Source: Geminocystis sp. M7585_C2015_104 (GTDB lineage Bacteria > Cyanobacteriota > Cyanobacteriia > Cyanobacteriales > Cyanobacteriaceae). Taken from it: DNA of 41,212 nucleotides. A program made the position numbers and the translations under genes. The notes beneath the pieces are model-generated. The model ran no database searches. It worked only from the letters and a program-made list of their open reading frames with translations, and had not been told where the DNA came from. Of this stretch, positions 1-7,769 are shown one piece after another. The DNA lies in NCBI GenBank assembly GCA_015295805.1, contig DVEF01000095.1, positions 1-41,212 on the forward strand, read 5' to 3'. Numbering within the stretch: position 1 is the stretch's first letter; every line of letters starts with the position of its first letter.

Positions 1-2
1 AA

Positions 3-1199
3 AGGGAGTTGTTAAAATTAGCCGCCGATAGCCAAGCCAATTTACAGGTGGCAGAAACAGGGGATATTGTCTATGTGTTTCCGCAAAATTTTAGGACAAT
101 TCTGAGGAATAAATACTGGCGACTGCGATGGGAAAAATGGCTGAAAAAAGCATGGGACATTATATTCTACCTAATTCGGATTTCTTTCGGCATTATCTTG
201 ATAACCTCTATAATAATCATGTTGATAGCAATAGCCGTAATCATCATAGGAATAAGTAGCGGTGGAGGAAGAGACAATGAAAACAGGAGAAATGGCGAAA
301 CAGCCAATTGGGCAGGAGGAGTGTGGTCTCTGCCGAGGATTTGGATTATGCCGGATTTCTTTTGGATATTTACTGGAGAATATGAGGAAAGATTCTACGA
401 AAAAAGAAGGGAAATTGAATCAGGCAGTGGAAGCGGCCGGCTAAATTTCCTGGAGTCGATTTATTCTTTCCTGTTTGGAGATGGCAACCCAAATAAGGAT
501 TTGGAAGAAAAAAGATGGCAGTATATAGCAGCAGTAATAAGAAACAACAATGGGGCAATAATTGCAGAACAAATAGCCCCCTATTTGGACAACATTGATA
601 TTAGCAAAGAGACGAGTGAGGATTATATTCTACCAGTGTTAATTCGCTTTAATGGCTATCCGGAAGTCAGCGAAACGGGTGAAATTATCTACTACTTCCC
701 AGAATTACAGGTGACGGCATCGGAAAGGGAAAAGATGGAAATACCCCCCTATTTGAGGGAAAACCTATGGCAATTCAGTATGGCCACAAGTGGACAAAAA
801 ATGGCGGCCATTGGCCTAGGAGGGGTTAATATTATTCTAGCTCTAATGTTGGGCAGCCTATTAACCCCAGGGGTGGTAGAACAGATGGGGGGTTTTATCG
901 CCTTTGTGAATTCTATCTATGGCATACTCCTAACCTATGCTATAGGCTATCTCGCCATTCCCCTCATTCGTTATTTGTGGCTACAAAGACGTAACCGGAA
1001 AATTACACAAAGAAATCAACAAAGGGAAAGACAAGCTTATCTACTCAATACTTCTTCACGGTTGCAACAAAAGATTCTATATGCTAGAAACTATGGGCAA
1101 CAAAAAATCCTGACGGCAGGGGACATGGTATATTCTACCGAAAAGGATATACTAGAACAAACTATAGAAAAACTGGATGGCAATGGGGAAGAGTCTTAG
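3..1199 (+). CDS. Membrane protein with duplicated module (5' end off the window)
   Basis: The reading frame is open to the left edge and a TTG at position 9 is not a convincing start, so the gene probably begins outside the window. About 398 codons are visible. A hydrophobic segment lies near residues 55-82 (FGIILITSIIIMLIAIAVII), and a second hydrophobic pair near 262-325. Two copies of a short module are visible: V-A-E-T-G-D-I-V-Y-V-F-P near residue 15 and V-S-E-T-G-E-I-I-Y-Y-F-P near residue 220. Each precedes a charged or hydrophobic stretch, which suggests an internal duplication on either side of the first membrane segment. The C-terminus is rich in Arg, Gln and Asn. I do not recognise a named family; it resembles conserved cyanobacterial membrane proteins of unknown function. 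Its stop overlaps the stop of the convergent downstream gene by 4 bases. Confidence 0.7.
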   Translation, partial: RELLKLAADSQANLQVAETGDIVYVFPQNFRTILRNKYWRLRWEKWLKKAWDIIFYLIRISFGIILITSIIIMLIAIAVIIIGISSGGGRDNENRRNGETANWAGGVWSLPRIWIMPDFFWIFTGEYEERFYEKRREIESGSGSGRLNFLESIYSFLFGDGNPNKDLEEKRWQYIAAVIRNNNGAIIAEQIAPYLDNIDISKETSEDYILPVLIRFNGYPEVSETGEIIYYFPELQVTASEREKMEIPPYLRENLWQFSMATSGQKMAAIGLGGVNIILALMLGSLLTPGVVEQMGGFIAFVNSIYGILLTYAIGYLAIPLIRYLWLQRRNRKITQRNQQRERQAYLLNTSSRLQQKILYARNYGQQKILTAGDMVYSTEKDILEQTIEKLDGNGEES

Positions 1200-1483
1200 G
1201 GAGATTGGTTGCCGCCGATGGAACTGTTTTGGGGGAAAAAGATGCCAGAATCCCAAAGATGAGTATAACGGATACCTAAACCAAACCCAAACCCACCAAA
1301 GCCAAATACCGTGGAGGTAATAAGAAGAAAATAACAAAGGGCAAGTCTACGATTGTTGGCATCTTTGGCGGCTTTTTTTGCAGGGGAAGAAGACTGGGAA
1401 GGCTGATGTTTTTTCGCCACAGGGGGGATTTCTAATTTAGGAGATTTTGACATAATATTGGGGATTACGGTTACTCTTTTCAT
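1196..1483 (-). CDS. Small single-span membrane protein, unknown function
   Basis: About 95 residues. The N-terminal half is basic and rich in Pro, Ser and Lys, with A-K-K-A-A-K-D-A-N-N-R-R just before one strongly hydrophobic segment (ALCYFLLITSTVFGFGGFGF). A short tail follows that contains W-D-S-G-I-F-F-P-Q. A basic stretch ahead of the segment suggests the N-terminus stays in the cytoplasm. The chosen ATG (MKRVTVIP) has a weak GGAA-like site just upstream; an internal ATG (MSKSPKLE) 10 codons later is an alternative. The gene is convergent with the preceding one and shares its stop tetranucleotide. I do not recognise a family. The membrane-protein layout and the exact tail-to-tail fit with the neighbour argue that it is real. 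Confidence 0.5.
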   Translation of the reverse strand: MKRVTVIPNIMSKSPKLEIPPVAKKHQPSQSSSPAKKAAKDANNRRLALCYFLLITSTVFGFGGFGFGLGIRYTHLWDSGIFFPQNSSIGGNQSP

Positions 1484-1613
1484 GATTTCCAGCAAAAAGA
1501 TTACTCAATCGATCGCTATAATACATCACACTCGTGCTCATGGGTGAATTATTCCGGATTAGGGATTGGGAGTGGGAGGTGGAGCTTTATGATTGTAAAC
1601 CAGTACATGGGGA

Positions 1614-4349
1614 TTAGGGAAGGGGATATTTACGGAGGAGATAGTCTATAGCTTCCTGGCGGGAGTGGATAAGGCCATCTAAAAACAGGGCGCGGATTTC
1701 CTCTAACATCTTCTTGAAGGCTTTTCCAGGCTTGTAACCTAACTGTTTTAAGTCATCGCCATTAAGGGGCGGTTTCCGTTGACGCCAGTGCATTAAATAA
1801 TCCCAAATACAACGTCTAATGAGTTTATCACTTTGGAGAGCGACCAGTATTAAAGTGAGGGGGGGATAGTTATCAAGACAGAAGACCTTTTCACTTATCC
1901 TCTCACAGGTGGGTAGGATTTTATGGATTGTTTCCCTGTCGGCAGGTAAACAACGAAGACGTTGGATACTGTCTTGGGGCAGTTGTAAACTCTCAGCCAC
2001 ATTTACCCCCTCGGGGAAACTAGCTAGGATGACCTCCAAACGTAACAGCCAGGGGGAAACAGCAGTAGAAGGGGGTAGAGTTTGATACAATTTCAACCAG
2101 CGCTCAAGAAAACGGAGTTGCCACCAAACAGTGGGGGTAAGCTGGCAATGACGATGGATACAACGCAACGCACCAATTTCCTGAAGCAGTCTTAAAGCAG
2201 ACTGCCAGTAGGGGGCGGAGAGAATATAATACAATTCTGTCCGTAGACGGGTGGTTAAGGCGGGAAGTGGTTTGTTTTCCAAGGAAACCCTCTCAAATAC
2301 GCCGCAGTGGATGGCATAGTCCATGTATCTGCGAGTCTCTTCTTCTATTGTGAAGTTAAGCCTTACGGCAAAACGTACAGCCCGATAAATTCTGGTAGGA
2401 TCTTCAATAAAGCTATTGGGATGTAAAACCTTTATCCTCCTCAGACGCAAATCCCTGACGCCACCAAAGAAATCCAATAATTCACCAGAATTAGGGGAAG
2501 TGAGACGCACCGCCAGGGCATTTATGGTAAAATCCCTTCTATACAAGTCTTGACGGATAGAACTAGATTCTACCTCGGGATTGGCAGCAGGATAAGGATA
2601 AAATTCCGTGCGCGCCGTGGCAATGTCCACCCATAATGAGCCCAATTCTGGATCTTTATGCCATAATAGGGCAGCCGTTTGAAATTCTCCATGAACACTC
2701 ATACGAGCCTGGGGATAGATTTTTCTCAATGCTTTAGCTAAATGCACACCGGCTGCGGGGGTTGTCGCCTGGTGATAACCGTCCACTACTAAGTCAACAT
2801 CTTGTAGATACACAATCTCTTTATCCTCACTGAGGAGTAAATCCCTAACCGCGCCACCGACAAGATACAGGTGCCATCCCTGTTGTTGGGCGCATTCCGC
2901 CGCTGCTTGTAGTAGTCGCCAGAGTGGGGGAGAAAGTTTATTAGCCAGGGAGAGGAGAAGACAGGAAACCATGGGGAGATTGGAGGGGGAATGGGAGGGC
3001 CGTAGATGAGGGTGACAGGAGTGGAGATGACGCAAAACATCGGTGCGGGTGACGATGCCTACTAGTTTTCCCCCTTCCATCACCGGCAGTCTGCCGATGT
3101 CATTTTCCACCATCAACTGTTCTATTTCTGGTAAAGTGGTATTAGGATGGATAACATGGACATTTCTCGTCATATAGCCCTTTACCGGAGCATGGGCGAA
3201 ACCGTGGTGTAAAGCCAAATCGATATCTCGACGGGAAATAATACCTACCAGTTGCTGTTGGGAGTCTACTACTACTAATCCCGAATGTCCATATCTCAGG
3301 AGTATCCTCTGTGCCTCGGCTATGGTGGTATCTGGTAGAATGGTGCGCACGGGGTAAGACATCAAATCCTTGGCAGTTAGGGGGGTGGGTATTGCCTTTT
3401 TTACCCGGTAGACTACTCTTTCCAGGATTTCCTTGGGGTTATGACAGCGTATGGTGAGGGAAGCGGCACTTTTATGACCCCCTCCTTGGAATTCTAGAAA
3501 TATTTGGCCTAAGTTGACACTTTCCACACTGCTACGGCCGATTATTGTCAATTTTCCTGGTTTTCCGTTTTTGGCGCCGTAATAATGGGCAAAGAGGAGA
3601 ATATCGGTTTCGCTCAAATCACGGATGCGGCTGACGAAGGTGGACAAACCAGGGATATAATGGGGAGTGCAAACCAGTATCCAGCCGATGGTATAACCGT
3701 GGATGGTTATAGTTTCCAGATTTTTGAGGGCACTGGGCAATAATTTTCTCAGATTTGGTGCTATTGTAGGCTCTACAAATTCTGCCAAGACTTTTAGATT
3801 GACACCCTGACTCATTAACCAAGCCAAAGCCGACGCATCCCGAGGGGTGGTTTGTTCAAAAGTAAGTGAGCCTGTGTCTACGTGGATCCCCAGCGCCATA
3901 GCAGTGGCCTCTATACTATTCAGGCTGAGGGATTTTTGTTGCAAAAGTTCACAAATAATAGTGGTACAGGCACCGACTTTTTCTATATACTTGACCACAA
4001 TGGGGGTTTTTTTGTCATTATTCAGAGGCGGGGTTAAATCCTCTGTCTCTTCGTGGTGGTCATAGATAACCACTGATTCTATATTGTCTAATTGTAGCCA
4101 TTCTTGAGCCTTGCCGAGACGTTGAGGTTTCTGAGTATCCACCACCAAAAGACGACGGAGAAACAGGGGATTAACGCTACGAAATTCCACTAGGGGAAAC
4201 TCATCCCGGTGAAGGCTTAAAAATTTTGTGACGGAGGGATGTGCCCCATTTACCAGTAGTATTTTCGCCCCGGTATAGAGTTTGGTCAAACCGACGGCGG
4301 CCCCTAGGGCGTCAAAGTCGGCGTTTTGATGACATATTATTAAGTCCAT
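1614..4349 (-). CDS. DHH-CBS-tRNA nucleotidyltransferase fusion (CCA-end enzyme)
   Basis: 911 residues with four parts in order. (1) A DHH phosphoesterase domain: H-Q-N-A-D-F-D-A-L-G near residue 7, V-V-D-T-Q near 70, the D-H-H triplet at 97-99 and H-V-D-T-G-S further on. (2) A DHHA1-like part with G-G-G-H-K-S-A-A-S near 290. (3) Two CBS domains (TAKDLMSYPV and PVKGYMTRNV begin them, about residues 320-440). (4) A class II nucleotidyltransferase head with V-G-G-A-V-R-D-L-L near 497, D-V-D-L-V-V-D near 517 and R-R-D-F-T-I-N-A-L, followed by the RNA-binding body. The family adds or repairs the 3' CCA of tRNA. Cyanobacteria often split this between a CC-adding and an A-adding enzyme, and I cannot say which this is. 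The DHH and CBS parts may act in nucleotide or RNA turnover and adenylate sensing (inference). The length fits the large cyanobacterial type. It is divergent from the DUF3386 gene. Confidence 0.9.
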   Translation of the reverse strand: MDLIICHQNADFDALGAAVGLTKLYTGAKILLVNGAHPSVTKFLSLHRDEFPLVEFRSVNPLFLRRLLVVDTQKPQRLGKAQEWLQLDNIESVVIYDHHEETEDLTPPLNNDKKTPIVVKYIEKVGACTTIICELLQQKSLSLNSIEATAMALGIHVDTGSLTFEQTTPRDASALAWLMSQGVNLKVLAEFVEPTIAPNLRKLLPSALKNLETITIHGYTIGWILVCTPHYIPGLSTFVSRIRDLSETDILLFAHYYGAKNGKPGKLTIIGRSSVESVNLGQIFLEFQGGGHKSAASLTIRCHNPKEILERVVYRVKKAIPTPLTAKDLMSYPVRTILPDTTIAEAQRILLRYGHSGLVVVDSQQQLVGIISRRDIDLALHHGFAHAPVKGYMTRNVHVIHPNTTLPEIEQLMVENDIGRLPVMEGGKLVGIVTRTDVLRHLHSCHPHLRPSHSPSNLPMVSCLLLSLANKLSPPLWRLLQAAAECAQQQGWHLYLVGGAVRDLLLSEDKEIVYLQDVDLVVDGYHQATTPAAGVHLAKALRKIYPQARMSVHGEFQTAALLWHKDPELGSLWVDIATARTEFYPYPAANPEVESSSIRQDLYRRDFTINALAVRLTSPNSGELLDFFGGVRDLRLRRIKVLHPNSFIEDPTRIYRAVRFAVRLNFTIEEETRRYMDYAIHCGVFERVSLENKPLPALTTRLRTELYYILSAPYWQSALRLLQEIGALRCIHRHCQLTPTVWWQLRFLERWLKLYQTLPPSTAVSPWLLRLEVILASFPEGVNVAESLQLPQDSIQRLRCLPADRETIHKILPTCERISEKVFCLDNYPPLTLILVALQSDKLIRRCIWDYLMHWRQRKPPLNGDDLKQLGYKPGKAFKKMLEEIRALFLDGLIHSRQEAIDYLLRKYPLP

Positions 4350-4359
4350 GCACCATTAA

Positions 4360-4387
4360 TTACCATTTAGTGATAAACAGTTATAAT
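4360..4387 (+). promoter_or_regulatory. Candidate sigma70-type promoter for the DUF3386 gene
   Basis: A perfect TATAAT (4382-4387) lies 33 bases before the chosen ATG. A TTACCA box (4/6 match to TTGACA) sits 16 bases upstream of it. It lies in the short gap between two divergent genes, and an AGGAG ribosome-binding site follows at 4411-4415. It is a sequence match only; no start site has been measured. Confidence 0.45.
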
Positions 4388-4420
4388 CGGATGGAAAAGC
4401 AGTATCATATAGGAGTATAT

Positions 4421-5062
4421 ATGACGCAAACCCTAACGGCAGAAGAGGTTTTCCGCAAAGCCTACGAGAATCGATACGTCTGGGATGAGAATTTCCCCGG
4501 ATACACCTGTGACATCACACTCAAAACTCCAGAGGGTACTTATACTGGAAAAGGTCAAATCACGCCCGATCTTAAGTATAGCGTTTCTGGCATTGAGGAT
4601 GGGCCGGCCAAAAAGGGGATGGAGCAACAACTGTGGGAGATTACCATTCACCGGGTAAATGATAGCTTTGAAAAGGCCCATGGAGAAAACACCTTTTCCT
4701 TTGGCCAAACTGATGCGGATGGGGCGGTAGAAATTCTTGTGGGTGGGGCTGCTGCCGGTAACAAATACAAGGTCAAGGACAATGTTGTCACTCTAGTTTA
4801 CCGCAAGGTTGGCAACTTGTATGTTACCATCAACACCTTTGAGGTTTTACACACAGAAAAAGGCTATTTATCTGTTGCCTATGATTCCGTCTACACAGAT
4901 GTGGAAACTGGGAAGCAAAGGGGACCAAGGAGTATTTTTCGGGATAAATTTGAGAAAATAGGCGACTACTATATCTTAACTAATCGTCAGATAACAAAGG
5001 AAGAAAACGGGAAAACGTCAGGGACAGAATATACCTTTTCCAACATAGTTTTGGGAACATAA
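4421..5062 (+). CDS. DUF3386 family protein
   Basis: 213 residues from the ATG at 4421, chosen because AGGAG lies 5 bases upstream. The frame extends further upstream, but only into the divergent neighbour. The protein is soluble, with no signal peptide or membrane segment. It has the features I associate with the cyanobacterial DUF3386 family: an N-terminal A-E-E-V-F-R-K-A-Y-E-N-R-Y-V-W, then alternating beta-strand-like blocks, a Y-R-K-V-G-N-L-Y-V-T-I segment, G-Y-L-S-V-A-Y-D-S-V-Y, and a closing T-G-T-E-Y-T-F-S-N-I. No enzymatic motif is visible and the role is unknown. It is transcribed alone: a promoter lies in front and a hairpin terminator behind. Confidence 0.8.
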   Translation: MTQTLTAEEVFRKAYENRYVWDENFPGYTCDITLKTPEGTYTGKGQITPDLKYSVSGIEDGPAKKGMEQQLWEITIHRVNDSFEKAHGENTFSFGQTDADGAVEILVGGAAAGNKYKVKDNVVTLVYRKVGNLYVTINTFEVLHTEKGYLSVAYDSVYTDVETGKQRGPRSIFRDKFEKIGDYYILTNRQITKEENGKTSGTEYTFSNIVLGT

Positions 5063-5087
5063 AATTCCTAAATTAATATTTAGATAT

Positions 5088-5133
5088 CACGCTGTTTATC
5101 TGCCGCATAACAGGTAGCGGCGTGTTTTTTTTT
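5088..5133 (+). terminator. Rho-independent terminator after the DUF3386 gene
   Basis: The outer stem CACGC (5088-5092) pairs with GCGTG (5120-5124). A further CTG/CAG pairing is possible inside the loop. Nine T residues follow at 5125-5133. It sits 26 bases after the stop codon of the upstream gene. Confidence 0.6.
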
Positions 5134-5232
5134 ATTATTTCTTCTTATTTATTCCTTGCTCATTGACAGTAAAAGAGAGGAACATTTTGGGGGATAATTA
5201 CTGTCACAATCAAACCACCGACACACCAACTA

Positions 5233-6138
5233 ATGAGTCAATTTTCCCATGACGAGTTTGTAAAAGAATATATTCCCCTGTTGTATTCAGAATACGGGGA
5301 AGTGAAAGCCGGGGCAACCCTTAGCAGCCAGAGACAGGAGATAGACATTCTCTTTTATCCTAACAAGCCCCTTCCCTCTTTTCTCGGCCTGTTGGGAAGG
5401 ATAGTCTTCGACTGTACAGTTTTGGAAGTATACCGCAACCCGGTAGTAGGAGAACAAATCCGCAGTTGTCTGGGAAAATTAATAGAGCTACATAATAGCC
5501 AAAGAGGACAGGCAAGACTAGACAATAGTTCCACAAAAACTCTGGCCTTCCTTTGGATAATTACACCCACCATTTCAAAGTCAATACTCAAACAATTTGG
5601 GGCTTTTTCACCACAGGGATGGGAAAGGGGGGTATATTTCCTGCCACCTGGGTTAAATACCGGCATTATTGCCATCCACCAGCTACCAGTGACAGATGAC
5701 ACTATCTGGTTGAGAATTTTGGGAAGGGGAAAAGTACAACTCGAAGCCATAAGAAGGCTACAACAATTCCCTTCTTCCTCCCCCTACCGGGAAGAGGTAC
5801 TAGAATTGGTCTATGGCTTGTTGGCTAAACTGGAAACCAGAGACAAAAGCAAACAAGATAAAGGAGAGGAGGAATTAATTATGACTTTGAGAAGCCTTTT
5901 CCAGGAAAAAGTTACCCAAATCCGACAACAAGGGTTACAAGAGGGCTTGCAACTGGGAAGACAACAGGGGGAAAAACAAATAATCCTGCGTCAACTTGCC
6001 CGAAAGTTGGGGGAAATTCCCGAACCATTGAAGGAGAAGATAACGGCTTTACAGACAGAAAGACTAGAAAGACTGGCAGGGGATTTGTTGGAGTTTAATA
6101 GCCTGGAGGATTTAACAAGCTGGCTGGAAAAACAATGA
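5233..6138 (+). CDS. Rpn/PD-(D/E)XK-like protein with DUF4351-type tail
   Basis: 301 residues. The N-terminal part (M-S-Q-F-S-H-D-E-F-V-K-E-Y) leads to E-V-K-A-G-A-T-L-S-S-Q-R-Q-E-I-D-I-L-F-Y. Acidic residues ahead of hydrophobic strands look like the core of the PD-(D/E)XK nuclease-like proteins found in many copies in cyanobacteria. After a linker rich in Lys, Gln and Glu, the last ~85 residues (IRQQGLQEGLQLGRQQGEKQ, then L-A-R-K-L-G-E-I-P-E-P-L) match the DUF4351 helical hairpin. Families of this kind are linked to mobile nucleases (RpnA-like), but I cannot confirm catalytic residues here. It stands alone, after a terminator and facing a convergent glycosyltransferase. Function is uncertain. 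Confidence 0.65.
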   Translation: MSQFSHDEFVKEYIPLLYSEYGEVKAGATLSSQRQEIDILFYPNKPLPSFLGLLGRIVFDCTVLEVYRNPVVGEQIRSCLGKLIELHNSQRGQARLDNSSTKTLAFLWIITPTISKSILKQFGAFSPQGWERGVYFLPPGLNTGIIAIHQLPVTDDTIWLRILGRGKVQLEAIRRLQQFPSSSPYREEVLELVYGLLAKLETRDKSKQDKGEEELIMTLRSLFQEKVTQIRQQGLQEGLQLGRQQGEKQIILRQLARKLGEIPEPLKEKITALQTERLERLAGDLLEFNSLEDLTSWLEKQ

Positions 6139-6175
6139 GTCAATTTCCCCATAAGCCAAAAGCTATTTCTGGGAA

Positions 6176-7475
6176 CTAACAATTAATCACCTGGTGGTAG
6201 AGTTGGAGGATTTTTTGTGCTTTATTAGGCCAAGCAAATTCTCTTGCTCTTGAGATTGCTCCCTCGGACATTTTCAATCTTGTTCCCTCATTTTCTAGCA
6301 AAAATTCTATTTTTTCTGCCAGTTGTTGAATTACATATTGTCTGGAAATTGGCTCTATTTTAAAGCCCGTTTCTTCAGTCACGTATTCGCCAATACCGCC
6401 ATTATTAACAACAATACAGGGCAGTCCACAAGCCATTGCTTCTAACACCACAGCCCCTCCAAATTCCCTTACCGAGGGGAAACAGAAAATATCGGCCATT
6501 TTGTAAAACTGGAGGACCTTTGGCCAAGTGACCCATCCCGTAAATTGGACTAGGTTTTCCAGATTTAGTACTTTCACTAACTTTTGAAGGTAATTTTTCT
6601 CCTCCCCATCCCCCACTATGATTAGAGAAATTCGTTTTTTCCAGTGGATTTTTAAGTTAGCAATTGCCCTTATTACCATATCCGCCCCTTTGTATGGTAC
6701 AAGCCTTCCTACAAATAGAATGTTGATTTTCTCATCGTTTTTTTTTTCTGCTCCTTGGTTGATAAAAGAAATCCTCGCTGACCCCATTTTCATACAGCAG
6801 TACCATTCTGTCATCAGGAAGATTGAATGTCTCTTTTAGCATGTTTAAGGTATAAGTGGATCCAGCTAGTATCTTAGTAGCTTTTGTGTAGGTTTCTCTG
6901 TATCCAGGTACTACAAATCTGCCTATATCTCTCAAAAAATTGAGGCTGGCATTTTCTTTTTTTGCCACCTCGGAAAAGCCTGGGGGAAAGGGCAAACCCC
7001 CATTAACTGGTCCAAGAATGAAGGGAATTTTGGACTTGAGACAGGCCTTTATCACTTTAAAGGGGTATCTGGGTATCACGGGGGTTATACCATGGACAAT
7101 ATCATATTTCTTTTCAGCAATAGCCTGTTTGAAATGCTGATAAACTTTTTGGTTAAATTCTGCATAAACGGGATAAGTAAGAGCATGACGGAGCGGCCAG
7201 TTTACACCTCCTCCAGTTTTAGAAGATATAATAGAAGCTAGTCTGTAATACATGCTAATAAATCGGCTCTCGTTAGTGTAAAATATCTTGCTGTGGTCTA
7301 TATCTTTTTGTTTTTCCAATGCCCTTTTATTTCTCTGGTGAGTAACTAAAGTAACATCTGCCAGCCGGCTAATTTCTCGGTAGAATTGATAGCCCTCCAG
7401 AGGTACAGAAGATAGTTCTGGATTACACTGTTCAATGACTAATAAAACCCTTAACCTGTCCCGGCGATTATCCAT
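6176..7475 (-). pseudogene. GT4-family glycosyltransferase split by a frameshift at an A10 run
   Basis: Two overlapping frames together make one GT4 (GT-B fold) glycosyltransferase. The N-terminal acceptor domain starts at 7475 (L-R-V-L-L-V-I-E-Q, then I-L-G-P-V-N-G-G-L-P-F-P) and stops in a poly-A tract. The C-terminal donor domain carries V-G-R-L-V-P-Y-K-G-A-D-M-V-I-R-A, I-I-V-G-D-G-E-E and the E-x7-E signature in E-F-G-G-A-V-V-L-E-A-M-A-C-G-L-P. The break coincides with ten T on the plus strand (6738-6747), that is A10 in the message. With nine A the two frames join into one protein of ~432 residues, a normal length for the family. It may be a true frameshift, a sequencing error, or slippage that makes some full-length protein. 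The likely substrate is a sugar for surface polysaccharide. No polysaccharide genes are adjacent. Confidence 0.8.
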
Positions 7476-7572
7476 GAAGCTACTGCTAAGATGAAGTTAC
7501 AATTCTGTTGTTATTTTAACTGGCAGGCAGATAAAGCTGAGCCGCGAATGAGAATATATCTACCATGATTAA

Positions 7573-7623
7573 GGGAAAATAAAAGGAATAAAAAAGCCGA
7601 TTTTATTCCCCTTTTTATTTCCC
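7573..7623 (-). terminator. Long imperfect hairpin, probable terminator after the amidase gene
   Basis: The left arm 7573-7593 (GGGAAAATAAAAGG...) and the right arm 7601-7623 are near-perfect reverse complements over about 20 bases, with a short loop. Read on the minus strand, the hairpin ends in an AT-rich T-run, as expected for a terminator downstream of the amidase gene (stop at 7770) and upstream of the glycosyltransferase. The region 7476-7769 shows no gene. The arms are long for a simple terminator, so a small repeat-element remnant is also possible. Confidence 0.45.
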
Positions 7624-7769
7624 GAAATATCACAATGCAGTGTCATAAAAGACCAATTATGACATGGAGTCTGAGGCATTGGAAAACGCTAAGGGATGTT
7701 CTCCCGGGGTAATAGCCTCGAAAAAAAAAATACTACTTAAGGACTTGACAAAAAGAGAAATGTATGTTT

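Noticed and set aside
1505-1515. A CGATCG string resembling the cyanobacterial HIP1 octamer
   Set aside because: It is not the full GCGATCGC, and I saw no HIP1 enrichment in the window.
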